Shown here piece by piece: positions 17,932 through 28,134 of a stretch of 64,000 nucleotides of DNA (its first letter is position 1; every line of letters begins with the position of its first letter). Location: NCBI RefSeq assembly GCF_000482245.1, contig NZ_AWNH01000013.1, positions 1 to 64,000 of the forward strand. The letters run 5' to 3'. The translations under genes and the position numbers were made by a program. Below the pieces are notes generated by a model, which made no database searches, was not told the origin of the DNA, and was given only the letters and a program-made list of their open reading frames with translations. The stretch is from Leptolyngbya sp. Heron Island J (GTDB lineage: Bacteria > Cyanobacteriota > Cyanobacteriia > Phormidesmidales > Phormidesmidaceae).

Positions 17932-17949
17932 CCAACCCGATTGGGTGAT
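17932..17949. promoter_or_regulatory. Palindrome copy 3
   Basis: ACCCGATTGGGTGAT (17935-17949) is identical over 15 bases to copy 1; the left outer bases differ (CCA in place of ATC). It ends 57 bases before the exported-protein gene at 18007. Confidence 0.55.
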
Positions 17950-18006
17950 GTGAGCTGAAATTTCACAGGCCATGCTAAAAGGTGTCTTTTCCAGAGATAG
18001 GGAATC

Positions 18007-18543
18007 ATGTCTTTCAAAAAAATGGCTGGCAATCAACTTCTGAAGCTTGGGCTTATCGGTTTAGGCATGGGGAATATTGTCGCGGGGATGCCCGCCTTGG
18101 CAGCCCCTGCACCTGTCTTTGAGCCAATGATTGACGAACTTGCTACTTCAAAATTTGAGATCCGCCTGCCCACATCTATACCCGCTGATGTCGAACTATA
18201 TCCGTTTAGCCGACCAATACATCCTGGTATCCATATCCTGACTGTTGGCACAACACCTGAATGTTCAGGTGAGCGTTGTCTGGCCTTTAATATTGTGACC
18301 ATCCCAGAGCCCAACACCTGGCCAACTCCAGAGGAAAATCGTTTAACGCCTCTGACACCCATTGTCTTAGGCAACGGGATTCAAGGCTATACCGCAGAAG
18401 CTAGAGGATTTGCCTCCGTGGAATGGATGCAGGATGGCACGCTCTATATCTTGAACTACAGCACAGAGCTACTGTCTTTTGAGGATGCGATCGCAATGGC
18501 CACCTCCATGGCGATCGAACCACCAGTGTCTGAGTCGCAATAA
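18007..18543 (+). CDS. Exported protein, third gene with the shared palindrome
   Basis: 178 residues. Signal peptide: basic start, hydrophobic core (LLKLGLIGLGMGNIVAG), site after ALA at ~33. The mature part contains KFEIRLPTSIPADVELYPF and one Cys pair (PECSGERC) that could form a disulfide. No family recognised; the FEIxLPT stretch faintly resembles FEIAFPT in the exported protein at 10584, so the two may be related. Palindrome copy 3 upstream suggests common regulation with the two-component operons at 8-11 kb. Confidence 0.75.
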   Translation: MSFKKMAGNQLLKLGLIGLGMGNIVAGMPALAAPAPVFEPMIDELATSKFEIRLPTSIPADVELYPFSRPIHPGIHILTVGTTPECSGERCLAFNIVTIPEPNTWPTPEENRLTPLTPIVLGNGIQGYTAEARGFASVEWMQDGTLYILNYSTELLSFEDAIAMATSMAIEPPVSESQ

Positions 18544-18668
18544 CCGGCTCTTACAGTTAACGAGAAGCATCCGAGGAATCAGGGGTGAGCAAAACCATAG
18601 AAAATCCCTGCGAGCCTTGATCTAAAAGCGCTTTTCTCAGCCATCATCAAATCATAAAAGTAGAAATG

Positions 18669-18691
18669 GTGAGACAGCTAAGCTGCCTCAC
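18669..18691 (-). terminator. Probable ftsH terminator
   Basis: GTGAGACAGC pairs with GCTGCCTCAC (one mismatch) around TAA. On the minus strand it is followed by a T-rich stretch. It lies 80 bases past the ftsH stop. Confidence 0.5.
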
Positions 18692-18770
18692 CACTCACAG
18701 ATTTATGCCATAAGAGACCACATGGTGACCAAATTCTCAGAATGAATTGGCCATTACAGTCAGTGCGTGA

Positions 18771-20663
18771 TTACAAAACAGGCACAAACCGCTCTTTCTC
18801 AGGGACTGTCGTGTACTCAGCTACAATCTGGCGGAACTCATCCCCATCGAGAGTTTCCTTCTCGATCAGAATATCTACCACCCGATCTACAGCGGCACGA
18901 TTATCTTCAATCATCTGCTTAGCATCGTCGTAGCACTTCTCAACGATACTGCGTACCTGCTCATCAATACGCTGGGATACGGTTTCAGAGTATTCAGAGC
19001 GGTTACCCCAACTGCCGCCTAAAAAGACTTCACCTTGGGGATTCTCCAGAGCAAGGGCTCCTAGCTCAGACGACATGCCAAAGCGGGTCACCATTTGACG
19101 GGCCATGGATGTTACCTGCTGCAGGTCGTTGCCAGCACCAGTAGTCACTTCAGCCTCACCAAAGATGATATCCTCAGCGGCGCGGCCTCCCAAAGCACCC
19201 GTAATTCTTGCCAAGAGCTGGGCACGGGAGATCAGCATCTGATCTTCACTAGGGGTAAACCAGGTGAGACCCTGGGCCTGACCACGAGGAATCAGCGTTA
19301 CTTTTTGTACCGGGTCATGGGCCTTAACCAGGGTACCAATTAGAGCATGACCAACTTCGTGATAAGCAATTAAACGCTTGCTCTTACCATCGACTAGAGG
19401 TGTGCCTTCCATACCGGCGATGACGCGGTCTACGGCATCATCAATTTCCAGCATCGTAATGGCTTCTTTACGACGGCGTGCAGTCAAAATAGCGGCCTCG
19501 TTTAGCAAGTTGGCCAGGTCAGCACCAGTGAAACCAGGGGTACGACGTGCGATCGCATCCAATGAAATCTCATCCGCTAGCTTCTTATTGCGGGCATGGA
19601 CTTCGAGTACTGCGATCCGCCCCTTAACATCAGGTGGATCAACCGATACCTGACGGTCAAAACGACCGGGACGCAGCAATGCAGAGTCAAGCACATCAAC
19701 TCGGTTAGTCGCTGCAATCACGATGATGCCGCTGTTGCCCTCAAAGCCGTCCATCTCGGTCAGCATCTGGTTGAGGGTTTGCTCACGCTCGTCATTACCG
19801 CCACCAATACCGGAACCACGGGAGCGACCAACCGCATCAATCTCGTCGATAAAGATGATACAAGGCGCATTCTCCTTGGCTTTCTTAAACAGGTCACGGA
19901 CACGGGAGGCACCGACACCCACAAACATCTCTACAAATTCAGAACCGGAGATACTGAAGAAAGGCACACCGGCTTCACCAGCAATAGCTTTGGCCAGCAG
20001 TGTCTTACCAGTTCCAGGAGGCCCCACCAGCAAAACACCCTTCGGAATACGAGCACCTACAGCCGTAAAGCGCTCAGGCTTCTTCAGGAAGGTAACTACT
20101 TCTTGAAGCTCTTCCTTAGCCTCATCAATACCGGCCACATCATCAAACATGATGCCAGTCTTAGCTTCCATCATGAAACGGGCTTTGGACTTACCAAAAT
20201 TCATGGCCTGGCCGGGACCACCACCAACGCCACCGTTAGAACGACGGAATAGGAAAAATAGACCCGCGATTAGCAAGAACGGGAATAGTAGATTGCCCAG
20301 GATGCCAACGAACGCACCATCATTACGGGGTGGGTGGGAATCCAGGCTAATGTCAGAATCGCGGAGACGCTCAACTAGTTCAGGAGCACTGCCTGGCAAA
20401 TCTACACGCCAGCGCATGATCCGATCATCCAGCTGTGGATCAACCGCTTCAATAATGGCTGTCCGGCCACCATCATAGAGGTCAACCGCCGTCACTCGGC
20501 CGGCATCTAAATAGTCTAAAAACCGACCATAGGTCATACGGGTACTCGCCGTATTACGACTCATATTTGCGGGGTCTCCGCCCATGGAACCCTGCCAGAA
20601 GAAAAACCCAATTAATAGGGCTGGCAACGTCCAGAGCAAAATGACTCTCCAAGAAAGCTTCAT
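18771..20663 (-). CDS. ftsH: ATP-dependent zinc metalloprotease FtsH (thylakoid, FtsH2-like)
   Basis: 630 residues. Two N-terminal membrane segments (~7-24 and ~118-137) flank a lumenal domain. AAA module with Walker A GPPGTGKT, Walker [12 protein letters not shown] and second-region-of-homology [20 protein letters not shown]. Peptidase zinc motif HEVGH. The N-terminus ([20 protein letters not shown], then [18 protein letters not shown]) closely resembles the cyanobacterial FtsH2 type that, with FtsH3, degrades damaged D1 during photosystem II repair. The assignment to FtsH2 is by recall, not alignment. Confidence 0.96.
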   Translation of the reverse strand: MKLSWRVILLWTLPALLIGFFFWQGSMGGDPANMSRNTASTRMTYGRFLDYLDAGRVTAVDLYDGGRTAIIEAVDPQLDDRIMRWRVDLPGSAPELVERLRDSDISLDSHPPRNDGAFVGILGNLLFPFLLIAGLFFLFRRSNGGVGGGPGQAMNFGKSKARFMMEAKTGIMFDDVAGIDEAKEELQEVVTFLKKPERFTAVGARIPKGVLLVGPPGTGKTLLAKAIAGEAGVPFFSISGSEFVEMFVGVGASRVRDLFKKAKENAPCIIFIDEIDAVGRSRGSGIGGGNDEREQTLNQMLTEMDGFEGNSGIIVIAATNRVDVLDSALLRPGRFDRQVSVDPPDVKGRIAVLEVHARNKKLADEISLDAIARRTPGFTGADLANLLNEAAILTARRRKEAITMLEIDDAVDRVIAGMEGTPLVDGKSKRLIAYHEVGHALIGTLVKAHDPVQKVTLIPRGQAQGLTWFTPSEDQMLISRAQLLARITGALGGRAAEDIIFGEAEVTTGAGNDLQQVTSMARQMVTRFGMSSELGALALENPQGEVFLGGSWGNRSEYSETVSQRIDEQVRSIVEKCYDDAKQMIEDNRAAVDRVVDILIEKETLDGDEFRQIVAEYTTVPEKERFVPVL

Positions 20664-20918
20664 ATCTCGGTGGCCTCTTTTTAATTAACAGTCCTAACTG
20701 CCTAAGCAGATTGAAAAGCAAGTTCTAAAGCAAGCTGCTAAAACCTGTAGGTCGACTAAAAAAACTGCCAAGGGCAACTGATTAAGTCAATTAGGTTTTA
20801 TTAGCTACATTGTTTACTAAATGTAACGTAATTTCTCAGATACAAGCAATCCGTTACGTAGTCACTATGTTAACGAGCGATCGCAAATTCACTAGCCAGC
20901 TTGCCAAAATCCATGGAA

Positions 20919-22370
20919 TTAGGCGGTAGCCAGTGCGATCGCAGCTTCCAGACGACCTTGATCAAACCCGCGCTGATGCAAAATTAACCAAGACTCCACC
21001 AAGTCCGGTCCCTGCATATCTCCCATTAGAGCGGCTCGCAGAGATCTCATAATCAAACCTTTTTTAACCCCCAGAGCCTTAGTCACCTGGTTGATCAGTC
21101 CCTTAGCATCACTGGCCTCGGTAAGCCCCTCGTGAGCCTTCAGCGCCTCCAAGACGGACTGCATCGCCGTCGCCACCCCATCTTTTTTAAGCTGCTCTGC
21201 CGCTGCATCGGCAAAATCCATCGTCGGCGTAAAGAAAAAGCGGCTCAGCTCTACACAGTCCTTTAACCGAGTCAGACTAGGACCATTTAATGCCGCTAGC
21301 TTGAGCAACCAATCCCGATCGGCCTCTCGATCAAACCCATATCCCGCTTCGTGAAGATAGGGGACAATCAGCTCCAGTAGCTTCTCCGGGGATTTTTGAT
21401 GGAGATACTGACTGTTGATCCAATCCAGCTTATCCCAGTCAAATTTAGCGCCAGCCTTATTCACCCGCTCAAAGCTAAATAGTTGAGCCGCCTCATCTAA
21501 GGAGAAGATCTCCTGGGCATCCGGGGCAGACCACCCCAACAGGGTCATATAGTTAGCCAGAGCTTCAGGCGTAAAGCCCATGGCCTGAAAGTCTGAAATC
21601 GAGGTGACACCATCTCGCTTAGACAGCTTGGCCCCCTTTTCATTCAAAATCAACGGTGTATGAGCAAATTGAGGTACCGGCATCCCCATTGCCTCATAGA
21701 GCAAGATTTGCTTTGGGGTGTTGCCCACATGGTCTTCCCCACGAATGACGTGGGTAATGCCCATATCAGCATCATCAATCACCACCACAAAGTTATAGAG
21801 CGGCTGACCAATTTCCGTACTAGAAGAGGCCCGCGCAATCACCATATCACCGCCTAAATCACGTCCTTTCCACTGGACGGGACCGCGCACCATGTCGTTC
21901 CAGGTAATGTCACGGTCATTGTCGATCTTAAAGCGGATCACAGCCTGACGCCCCTCAGCTTCAAAGGCTGCTATTTGGTCGGGGGTCAGATCGCGATGCT
22001 GATTGTTATAGCGAGGCGCTTCACTGCGAGCCTTCTGCTTTTCTCGCATTTCATTGAGTTCTTCAGGGGTTTCATAGGCACGGTAAGCCAGTCCGTTATC
22101 TAACAGTTCCTGAATTTTGGGTTGATACAGCCCCATACGCTGGGTTTGATAAACTGGCTCTTCATCCCAGTTCAGCCCCAGCCACTGGAGACCATCCATA
22201 ATGTTCTGAGTGTATTCAGGCTTGGAGCGCTCCAGGTCTGTGTCCTCCACTCGCAGCAGAAAGGTACCTCCCTGGGAACGGGCAAACAGCCAGTTAAAAA
22301 CCGCAGTTCTGGCTGTCCCAATGTGAAGATTGCCAGTGGGACTCGGAGCGATCCGAACGCGAACAGACAT
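20919..22370 (-). CDS. gltX: Glutamyl-tRNA synthetase
   Basis: 483 residues. Class I signature [33 protein letters not shown], and the KMSKS-type [10 protein letters not shown]. Anticodon-binding helical domain at the C-terminus. Charges tRNA-Glu, which in cyanobacteria also feeds tetrapyrrole synthesis through glutamyl-tRNA reductase. In cyanobacteria the enzyme is usually non-discriminating; sequence alone does not settle it. Single gene, 255 bases upstream of ftsH. Confidence 0.97.
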   Translation of the reverse strand: MSVRVRIAPSPTGNLHIGTARTAVFNWLFARSQGGTFLLRVEDTDLERSKPEYTQNIMDGLQWLGLNWDEEPVYQTQRMGLYQPKIQELLDNGLAYRAYETPEELNEMREKQKARSEAPRYNNQHRDLTPDQIAAFEAEGRQAVIRFKIDNDRDITWNDMVRGPVQWKGRDLGGDMVIARASSSTEIGQPLYNFVVVIDDADMGITHVIRGEDHVGNTPKQILLYEAMGMPVPQFAHTPLILNEKGAKLSKRDGVTSISDFQAMGFTPEALANYMTLLGWSAPDAQEIFSLDEAAQLFSFERVNKAGAKFDWDKLDWINSQYLHQKSPEKLLELIVPYLHEAGYGFDREADRDWLLKLAALNGPSLTRLKDCVELSRFFFTPTMDFADAAAEQLKKDGVATAMQSVLEALKAHEGLTEASDAKGLINQVTKALGVKKGLIMRSLRAALMGDMQGPDLVESWLILHQRGFDQGRLEAAIALATA

Positions 22371-22618
22371 GGTGATAGTGCCAAAGACGAAACAGCTAGG
22401 TCTATCAGCGTACTATACGGCTGACAAAACTACGTTAACGCTCAGTTCGGGGAGTTGAGAATCTGGCAAACTACCGATCCTCAGGGAGTACGGGGTTTTC
22501 TACCACACCGGTCTCACAATCCAAGCCACACTGTAAATACGTTCACTTGGCCTCTTCCCTGCAGAGCTACACCATGGGGCGGCACAGCGGACGAATTTAA
22601 TCACAAGGGACTCTGACT

Positions 22619-23245
22619 ATGATTGTTTTCCCTGTCCTTCTGTTTCTGTTTTTAGTGCTGCTATTGCCACTGGTCATTACCGGGTTCACCCTCGATATAG
22701 TGCAGGTTGCTGTTGTCAAACTAGGTTTTGCTCCTCAATTAGCGGTGCTATTACTAGTTGCGATCGTTATTGGCAGCGCCATCAATATCCCGCTTTATCA
22801 GCGAGAGATACAACCAGCAGGAATGCCCTGGTTGATGGAGTCAGCTCGTCGTCGCACCCTAGTAGCGCTCAACGTAGGTGGCGGTTTAATCCCAATTATC
22901 TTGGCGATATATCAGTTAACGCGAGGTCATATCCTGGCCATTCTGACGACGACGGCCATCGTTACCCTCATCAGTTATTTTTCTGCCGAGATCGTCCCAG
23001 GCAATGGGATTCGCATGAATGCGATGGTGGCCCCATTGACCGCCGTTATCTGTGCCTGGTTACTGGGAGCCGATGCGGCTCCTCAAGTGGCATTTGCGGG
23101 TGGCATCCTGGGAACGTTGATTGGAGCAGATCTATTACACTTGCGTGAAGTCGAACATCTGGCCTCCGGAATATTAAGTATTGGCGGTGCAGGTGTTTTT
23201 GACGGGATTGCTTTGTGTGGCTTGTTTGCCCTCCTTTTAGCTTGA
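22619..23245 (+). CDS. DUF1614 membrane protein (intact copy)
   Basis: 208 residues, six or so hydrophobic segments. Typical DUF1614 stretches: GSAINIPLYQRE, VALNVGGGLIPIILAIYQL, ISYFSAEIVPGNGI, and the end SIGGAGVFDGIALCGLFALLLA. Function unknown. A strongly similar second copy lies at 47486-48153 but carries a frameshift. Confidence 0.85.
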   Translation: MIVFPVLLFLFLVLLLPLVITGFTLDIVQVAVVKLGFAPQLAVLLLVAIVIGSAINIPLYQREIQPAGMPWLMESARRRTLVALNVGGGLIPIILAIYQLTRGHILAILTTTAIVTLISYFSAEIVPGNGIRMNAMVAPLTAVICAWLLGADAAPQVAFAGGILGTLIGADLLHLREVEHLASGILSIGGAGVFDGIALCGLFALLLA

Positions 23246-23281
23246 GGTCAGATGTAAAGATCTGACAAAGCAGTCTGAGTG

Positions 23282-23314
23282 ATCCACAACCCTTGGAACA
23301 ATGGTGTTGTGGAT
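23282..23314. repeat. Inverted repeat with 9-bp arms
   Basis: ATCCACAAC (23282-23290) and GTTGTGGAT (23306-23314). It lies 36 bases after the DUF1614 stop; weakly T-rich beyond, so possibly a terminator. The right arm includes TGTGGATAA, a perfect E. coli-type DnaA box. Confidence 0.5.
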
Positions 23315-23362
23315 AATTCTTTATGAATTAGAACAATTTGTATTGCTATAAGGTAAAGCCTA

Positions 23363-23797
23363 ATGGGACTGAGCGAGAAAATCCAAGACCGGACCGTCCG
23401 GGCCAACATTGCGGCTGACTGCGCCAAGCTGATTGACCAACAGGTCGCGGCCAAGGGGGGCCTGTCCGGCATGGCCATGAAAACTGCCTATGGTGTCATC
23501 AAAGGCATTGGTTCGGGCTATATCCCCGGTGCAATTGATCGAATCTTGCCTGATGCCTGCCAAGCAATTGAGCCGATCTGGCAGGAAGGTGCGGCTACGG
23601 GCGATCCAGTTAAGTACCTGAGCGAGCATAGCGATCGCACTGCTGACAGCCTGCTCAGCGTGACAGATGCCCGTATACAAACCACTAGGCACGCTATTTT
23701 AAGTTCTACCTATAAAAAACTACGCAAGTCGGTCAAAAACGACGTTGAAGCCGCCGTTCCCGATCTGGCTCAAATTATTCAAAGCCACGCCGTGTAG
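23363..23797 (+). CDS. Conserved hypothetical protein
   Basis: 144 residues, soluble, mostly helical. Contains GGLSGMAMKTAYGVIKGIGSG and the repeated theme of basic helices. It resembles a small family I have seen in cyanobacteria and actinobacteria (possibly DUF6918), but I am not sure of the name. No motif that suggests catalysis. Convergent with the FAD oxidoreductase, 10 bases apart. Confidence 0.75.
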   Translation: MGLSEKIQDRTVRANIAADCAKLIDQQVAAKGGLSGMAMKTAYGVIKGIGSGYIPGAIDRILPDACQAIEPIWQEGAATGDPVKYLSEHSDRTADSLLSVTDARIQTTRHAILSSTYKKLRKSVKNDVEAAVPDLAQIIQSHAV

Positions 23798-23807
23798 GGA
23801 TCTCTGA

Positions 23808-25835
23808 CTACCAAACCCGCCAATCCTCCCAATCCAGATTAAAGATTGACGTATTAGGAAAGGCAGTGGGGTTACCACTCGTTTGCAGCCGCTGCTGCAG
23901 CTCCAAGAGTTCTGGCTTTAGCCTGGGTAAGTCATCCACCAAGGTGTAGGGCAGCAACTGATTGTCCAGGGCATAGTCAATGGTTGCTCCAGCGGCTATG
24001 CCTGCGGACCATTCAAAGGAATGTACGCGATAAGCGGCAGCAGCAATCGTACTAGTGGCAATACTTTTGCCAGCCACTAGCAAGTTATCAATATTCTGTG
24101 GAATCAAGGACCGCAGCGGAATTTGGCCTGGGTAGCTCTGACCGTGGGCTCGTCGGACCCCCGCTCGTTCAGTGTTGCCCGGCAGTTCAGGCGGTGCCAA
24201 TTCCATACAAGGATGAAAGTCAATGGCATACTGGGCAATCCCTACAGAGTCCGGGAATATGGTGGACCGTGTCCGACGCGGAATCTCGGCAGCTGCTTGC
24301 TCGGTCTCGATCGCGGCGGTAGTTTCTAATCCCGCTAACGCCCGCCGCAGCGACAGATACATACTATCTGGCAGCTGAGTCTGATAGTATTCATCGTTAT
24401 AATCAACGCGGGAAATATCAATTTCATTGATCATAAATCCATCGGGATGACCAAAGGCCGGTCGCCCGACAATCCGACGCCCTTCGCGAATATAGGGATA
24501 CTTTGACAACCCATGGGCCGTATTCATCGGTGCATCAAAGCCCTCTAAAAAGCGATGGCGCACGTCCACAGATTTAACGCCGTAGCCCAGCTGAGAATCC
24601 GTCAGTCCTGCCACTAGCCAGTAATAGTAACTAAAGGCATTCTCTTCACCCCGTCGCAGGGTATCGACTCGCAAACCGCCCAGCCAGCCTCCTGGGTCTA
24701 GCTGACCAGCGGCCTCTAGCTGCTCATGGGAATAGATGAGATTATCGACGGAGGTACCGGGGCGATAGTCATTTCCCCAGGTCCAGTTCTGCATGGAAAT
24801 ATCGCCGGGTTTAATATCGCTTACTCCAAAAATCCGCCGTTCAGGCCGGTCCCCTGGGGCCAGTAGCCGCCGATAGGTAAATACAAAATCAATGTAGTTC
24901 GTGTTTTCCCGAGGGCGCTCAAAGCTGAAGTAGGGCGCATAGATATCGTAGTAATCGGGTCTCACCTGGTCCTGGGGCGTGGCAGTACGCTCCATGGCAA
25001 AGGTGTAGGTGAAGCCCTGAGTACAGTAGGCATCGCCGGTAAACGTTGGCGACGACGGATTGAGGTATGACTTGGGGTCTAACCCCAGTCGGTAGGGGAC
25101 ACCGGATAGGGCAATAATTTCGCCAGTCTCCGTAGCTTCGACCACATACCAGTCGACAGGGCCTTCATGACCGCTGGGCTGAAAGCGAATAATTTTTTTC
25201 CTTAAACGCTCTGAGTCCTCGTAGCGGTAGGCATCTTCGTAGTAGGCCGATAGGGTTTCAGTGTTGAGGGGTGGGGTGCCTGGTGCTGGGCTGTGTTGGA
25301 TTGCGATCGCATCCACAATCATCGCACCCTCAACATCCACCTGTTTCACCACGGTCGACGGGAACCACTTCAGCGTCCCATTCCCATCACGAGCAGCTTC
25401 ATCGAGCATATCCACCAGAATGTCGTTGGCATCGGCGGGCAAAAAACAAACCGCACTCACCCAACAGTCACCAGGGTTTTGACGCCCATAGTGTTCCAGA
25501 ACTCGCTGTCGTAGCTCTTGGTAGCCAGCGGCATAGAACAGCAGCTGACGCTGACGTCTGGCTTCATCCAGAGCCGTTGTTCCCTGAGACGTTAACTGCC
25601 CCCCCAGCCAATCTGTCATCTCCGTCAGGCATACCGTCCGCCCAGACCGTAAACTCTCATAGGCGGTGGCCACTCCTGCTAGACCGCCCCCTACCACCAA
25701 TACATCACAACGCTCGGTCTGATCGATACGACTGGGTGCAGCAGCCACCGGACTAGCCACCACTAGGGCCAGTCCTATCGCCGACAGCCAGTGCCGACTC
25801 AAAGAGTTCCACACAACGCTGACTGAAATTCGCAT
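23808..25835 (-). CDS. Exported FAD-dependent oxidoreductase
   Basis: 675 residues. A signal peptide (hydrophobic core LSAIGLALVVASPVAAAPS) precedes the dinucleotide fold CDVLVVGGGLAGVATAYESL with Glu at the end of the second strand (CLTEMTDWLGGQL). The C-terminal FAD-binding part NIDNLLVAGKSIATS is typical of the FAD_oxidored family. Known: such proteins are widespread, substrates mostly unknown. Secretion of a flavoprotein suggests Tat export, but no clean twin-arginine motif is present. The start ATG 25835 lies 86 bases past the ridA-like stop, same strand. Confidence 0.88.
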   Translation of the reverse strand: MRISVSVVWNSLSRHWLSAIGLALVVASPVAAAPSRIDQTERCDVLVVGGGLAGVATAYESLRSGRTVCLTEMTDWLGGQLTSQGTTALDEARRQRQLLFYAAGYQELRQRVLEHYGRQNPGDCWVSAVCFLPADANDILVDMLDEAARDGNGTLKWFPSTVVKQVDVEGAMIVDAIAIQHSPAPGTPPLNTETLSAYYEDAYRYEDSERLRKKIIRFQPSGHEGPVDWYVVEATETGEIIALSGVPYRLGLDPKSYLNPSSPTFTGDAYCTQGFTYTFAMERTATPQDQVRPDYYDIYAPYFSFERPRENTNYIDFVFTYRRLLAPGDRPERRIFGVSDIKPGDISMQNWTWGNDYRPGTSVDNLIYSHEQLEAAGQLDPGGWLGGLRVDTLRRGEENAFSYYYWLVAGLTDSQLGYGVKSVDVRHRFLEGFDAPMNTAHGLSKYPYIREGRRIVGRPAFGHPDGFMINEIDISRVDYNDEYYQTQLPDSMYLSLRRALAGLETTAAIETEQAAAEIPRRTRSTIFPDSVGIAQYAIDFHPCMELAPPELPGNTERAGVRRAHGQSYPGQIPLRSLIPQNIDNLLVAGKSIATSTIAAAAYRVHSFEWSAGIAAGATIDYALDNQLLPYTLVDDLPRLKPELLELQQRLQTSGNPTAFPNTSIFNLDWEDWRVW

Positions 25836-25921
25836 ACAAATCTTCCTTGGTCACTAAAAAATTACAACGATCAGCAAATAACTCATCCCATGGTGGATGC
25901 CCCACAAGGAATTGCCACTCC

Positions 25922-26317
25922 CTAGGTACCACAATAGACAATTAGATCGATTTCAACGTCGCCATACCCCGCCAAAGCAGTGATGCCTACGGTCGTTCGA
26001 CTCGGTAGACGCGCCTGATTAAAGTAGGACGCATAGACTTGATTAACAATCTCGTAATAGCGAAAATCAGTAACAAATATTCGCACCATGACAACATTTT
26101 CAAAACTGGTGCCCGCGTGGGTTAAGACACGTTTAAGGTTCTCCATCACCTGACGCGTTTGCGCCTCAATATCCAGCTTCAGCACTTCGCCCGTATCAGC
26201 GTCTTCAGCCAGTTGACCCGTTACAAAGAGAAAATCTCCTGCCCTGACAGCATGGGAGTAGGGCGCAACAGGAGGCAGTGCATCAGGCAACGTAATAAAT
26301 TCCAACATAGTAGGCAT
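25922..26317 (-). CDS. RidA/YjgF-family protein
   Basis: 131 residues. Seen: YSHAVRAGDFLFVTGQLAED, a middle helix pair with QVMENLKRVLTHAG, and the end LPSRTTVGITALAGYGDVEIDLIVYCG. The Arg in PSRTTVG is at the place of the catalytic Arg of RidA. Known: RidA trimers deaminate reactive enamine/imine intermediates; many paralogues have other roles. M4 (26308) is an alternative start. Probably co-transcribed with the FAD oxidoreductase. Confidence 0.9.
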   Translation of the reverse strand: MPTMLEFITLPDALPPVAPYSHAVRAGDFLFVTGQLAEDADTGEVLKLDIEAQTRQVMENLKRVLTHAGTSFENVVMVRIFVTDFRYYEIVNQVYASYFNQARLPSRTTVGITALAGYGDVEIDLIVYCGT

Positions 26318-26572
26318 TGATCGAGAGACAACGCCATTAAGACTAAGGCAAATAAGTCTCTCGGCCCATCCAATAAATCGCTAAAACACAGAATTTTAGA
26401 CTATTTGGACCAAAAAGCCTCTGAACAGCCCAGCCCTCTTCAGGCCAAGCTCAAGTCAGGAAATTCACACCTAAAATCAACCTGAAATCTGATCATTTAA
26501 ACAACATATATGGTACATTTGTATCAATAAATAGATCATATGTTCTATCCGTTCCCCGTCCTCTTCTGCAAT

Positions 26573-27481
26573 ATGAACGATTTAGATATGGAACTTCAAA
26601 CTATTCGGCAGAAGCTACAAACCTTAAAAGCCTCTCCACCGGAGACAGTGGCCACGCCGTGGAGTCCGTCCCGACTGACTGCGCCTTCCCCAGATTTGGC
26701 TCAGGTAACAACGGCTATTGAGACCCTGCGACAGCGCTCAGGACAGCCCTTATCTCCCCCTGTGACTAGCCTGCAGCAGTTTGATGCTGCTCTCAGTGCC
26801 CTTGAACAGTTAGCCCAGCAGCAGCAACAGGCACTGCAGCGATTACGAACCGTAGGTATATCTCTCATCCAGCAAACTCAGCCTGGTACATCGCCGGATG
26901 TTGATGATATTGCTCGCTTTTTGACGGAATGTCAGGACATTCAAATCCCAACAATTCAGCGTGATGCAGCTGGATATTTAGATCTGGACTACCACACGGT
27001 TAACTTTCATCAGGCTGACCAGGGGGTGACGACAAAGGGTGGGATGCGATCGCAATTATTTCAACATTCAGCCGGAAATCTGCAATCATCTAACAATCCA
27101 ACTGCTATCCCTAACCGATCCAAATTCAATACTACTGCAACGGGTTTAGTGACAGATCTAAAGCGGTTTTACCAGGTTGTCCATCGTGTATTTCAGCGAT
27201 GGCAGCGGCACTACAGCGCGTCAGCTCAGCGCTCCCGCAGCTCACAGTTCACCCTACTTGATAGCGCTATTTGGTTCATTGGCGCTGCGATCGCACGGAT
27301 CGTTCTCAATCAGCTTTTCCTGCTGTACCCAGCGCTGTGGACACCCGTCGCATTTTTGCTCATCGGCGGAATTCTTATTACCCTCTACCGTGCCATTCTT
27401 AGTCCTCAACCCAATCCGGTTAGCGGCTATCGCACACTCATGATCATCCTTGGTTTAGTGATTGGGGGCCGCTTTTCATAA
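26573..27481 (+). CDS. Hypothetical protein with C-terminal membrane segments
   Basis: 302 residues from MNDLDMELQT; an upstream ATG at 26540 adds an atypical MFYPFPVLFCN. The N-terminal half is Gln-rich and probably coiled coil (ALEQLAQQQQQALQRL). The C-terminus has two or three hydrophobic segments (~225-290, WFIGAAIARIVLNQLFLLY; FLLIGGILITLY; LMIILGLVIGG). Not recognised beyond being cyanobacterial in style. Confidence 0.7.
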   Translation: MNDLDMELQTIRQKLQTLKASPPETVATPWSPSRLTAPSPDLAQVTTAIETLRQRSGQPLSPPVTSLQQFDAALSALEQLAQQQQQALQRLRTVGISLIQQTQPGTSPDVDDIARFLTECQDIQIPTIQRDAAGYLDLDYHTVNFHQADQGVTTKGGMRSQLFQHSAGNLQSSNNPTAIPNRSKFNTTATGLVTDLKRFYQVVHRVFQRWQRHYSASAQRSRSSQFTLLDSAIWFIGAAIARIVLNQLFLLYPALWTPVAFLLIGGILITLYRAILSPQPNPVSGYRTLMIILGLVIGGRFS

Positions 27482-27711
27482 GCCATCTCTACAAGACCTT
27501 TCACACCTATATCAAAGCTTCTACCGATATCTCGCCGTTGCTGATTTAGAAGATGAACCAGTCTGCAAGACGTGCCATTGCCCCAGACTTTACAGATGAA
27601 ATCATGGTTCGGATCAGCCACATCATAATTGCTAAGTCTCTAACCATTTTTATGTAGTTTTTTTAGTTTTGTTTATCTGTTCAATGTTCATTATCTTTGG
27701 AGAGATTTTCC

Positions 27712-28134
27712 ATGGTCTACCCCACCAACATTCCTAATCGTCCTCGCTCTCAAAACTTAGGCCCAAAACCGTTAGTTGCCGTTAGCTTAACCATGATTTT
27801 GGCCGCTTTATTGTTAGACTTTGACAAACTCCAAACCCTCTTACCCTCGACTAACACAATTAGCCACCAAGCCCAATGCAACACTGTTATCAGTGATGAC
27901 GCCAAACTTTCTCGAGAACAACTGGCCCAACTGCTGACCATTCCCGAACGCGATGCTAAATCGCGAGTGCGGCAGGTCGTGAGCGAACCCTACTGTCAGT
28001 TGCCCACACTCAAAGTTAGATCGGGAGTGGAGGCAGAAAGAGAAGCCTATCCCCTCGCATTTGATCCCGGCACCACCCTTGTAATTCTCTACGAAAATAA
28101 TGAGTATGCAGGCTATCGTTTCAGCTTTGAGTAA
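27712..28134 (+). CDS. Conserved cyanobacterial exported/anchored protein
   Basis: 140 residues from ATG 27712, chosen because GGAGAG lies 7 bases upstream. One N-terminal hydrophobic segment (~22-37, VAVSLTMILAALLLDF). The region AKLSREQLAQLLTIPERDAK then PYCQLPTLKVRSGVEAERE and AYPLAFDPGTTLVILYE is, from memory, conserved in many cyanobacteria as a hypothetical protein. Two cysteines (CNTVIS and PYCQL) could pair. It overlaps the next gene by 35 bases, so the two are probably translated together. Confidence 0.8.
   Translation: MVYPTNIPNRPRSQNLGPKPLVAVSLTMILAALLLDFDKLQTLLPSTNTISHQAQCNTVISDDAKLSREQLAQLLTIPERDAKSRVRQVVSEPYCQLPTLKVRSGVEAEREAYPLAFDPGTTLVILYENNEYAGYRFSFE

Noticed and set aside
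19596-20252. Long frame (218 codons) antisense to ftsH
   Set aside because: Shadow of the strongly coding opposite strand; His/Thr-rich composition and no family pattern.
23308-23316. Perfect DnaA box TGTGGATAA outside the origin
   Set aside because: Single box inside a hairpin; no cluster, no AT-rich tract. It is not taken as a second origin.
25271-25756. 161-codon frame antisense to the FAD oxidoreductase
   Set aside because: Shadow frame with Pro/His/Ser-rich composition.
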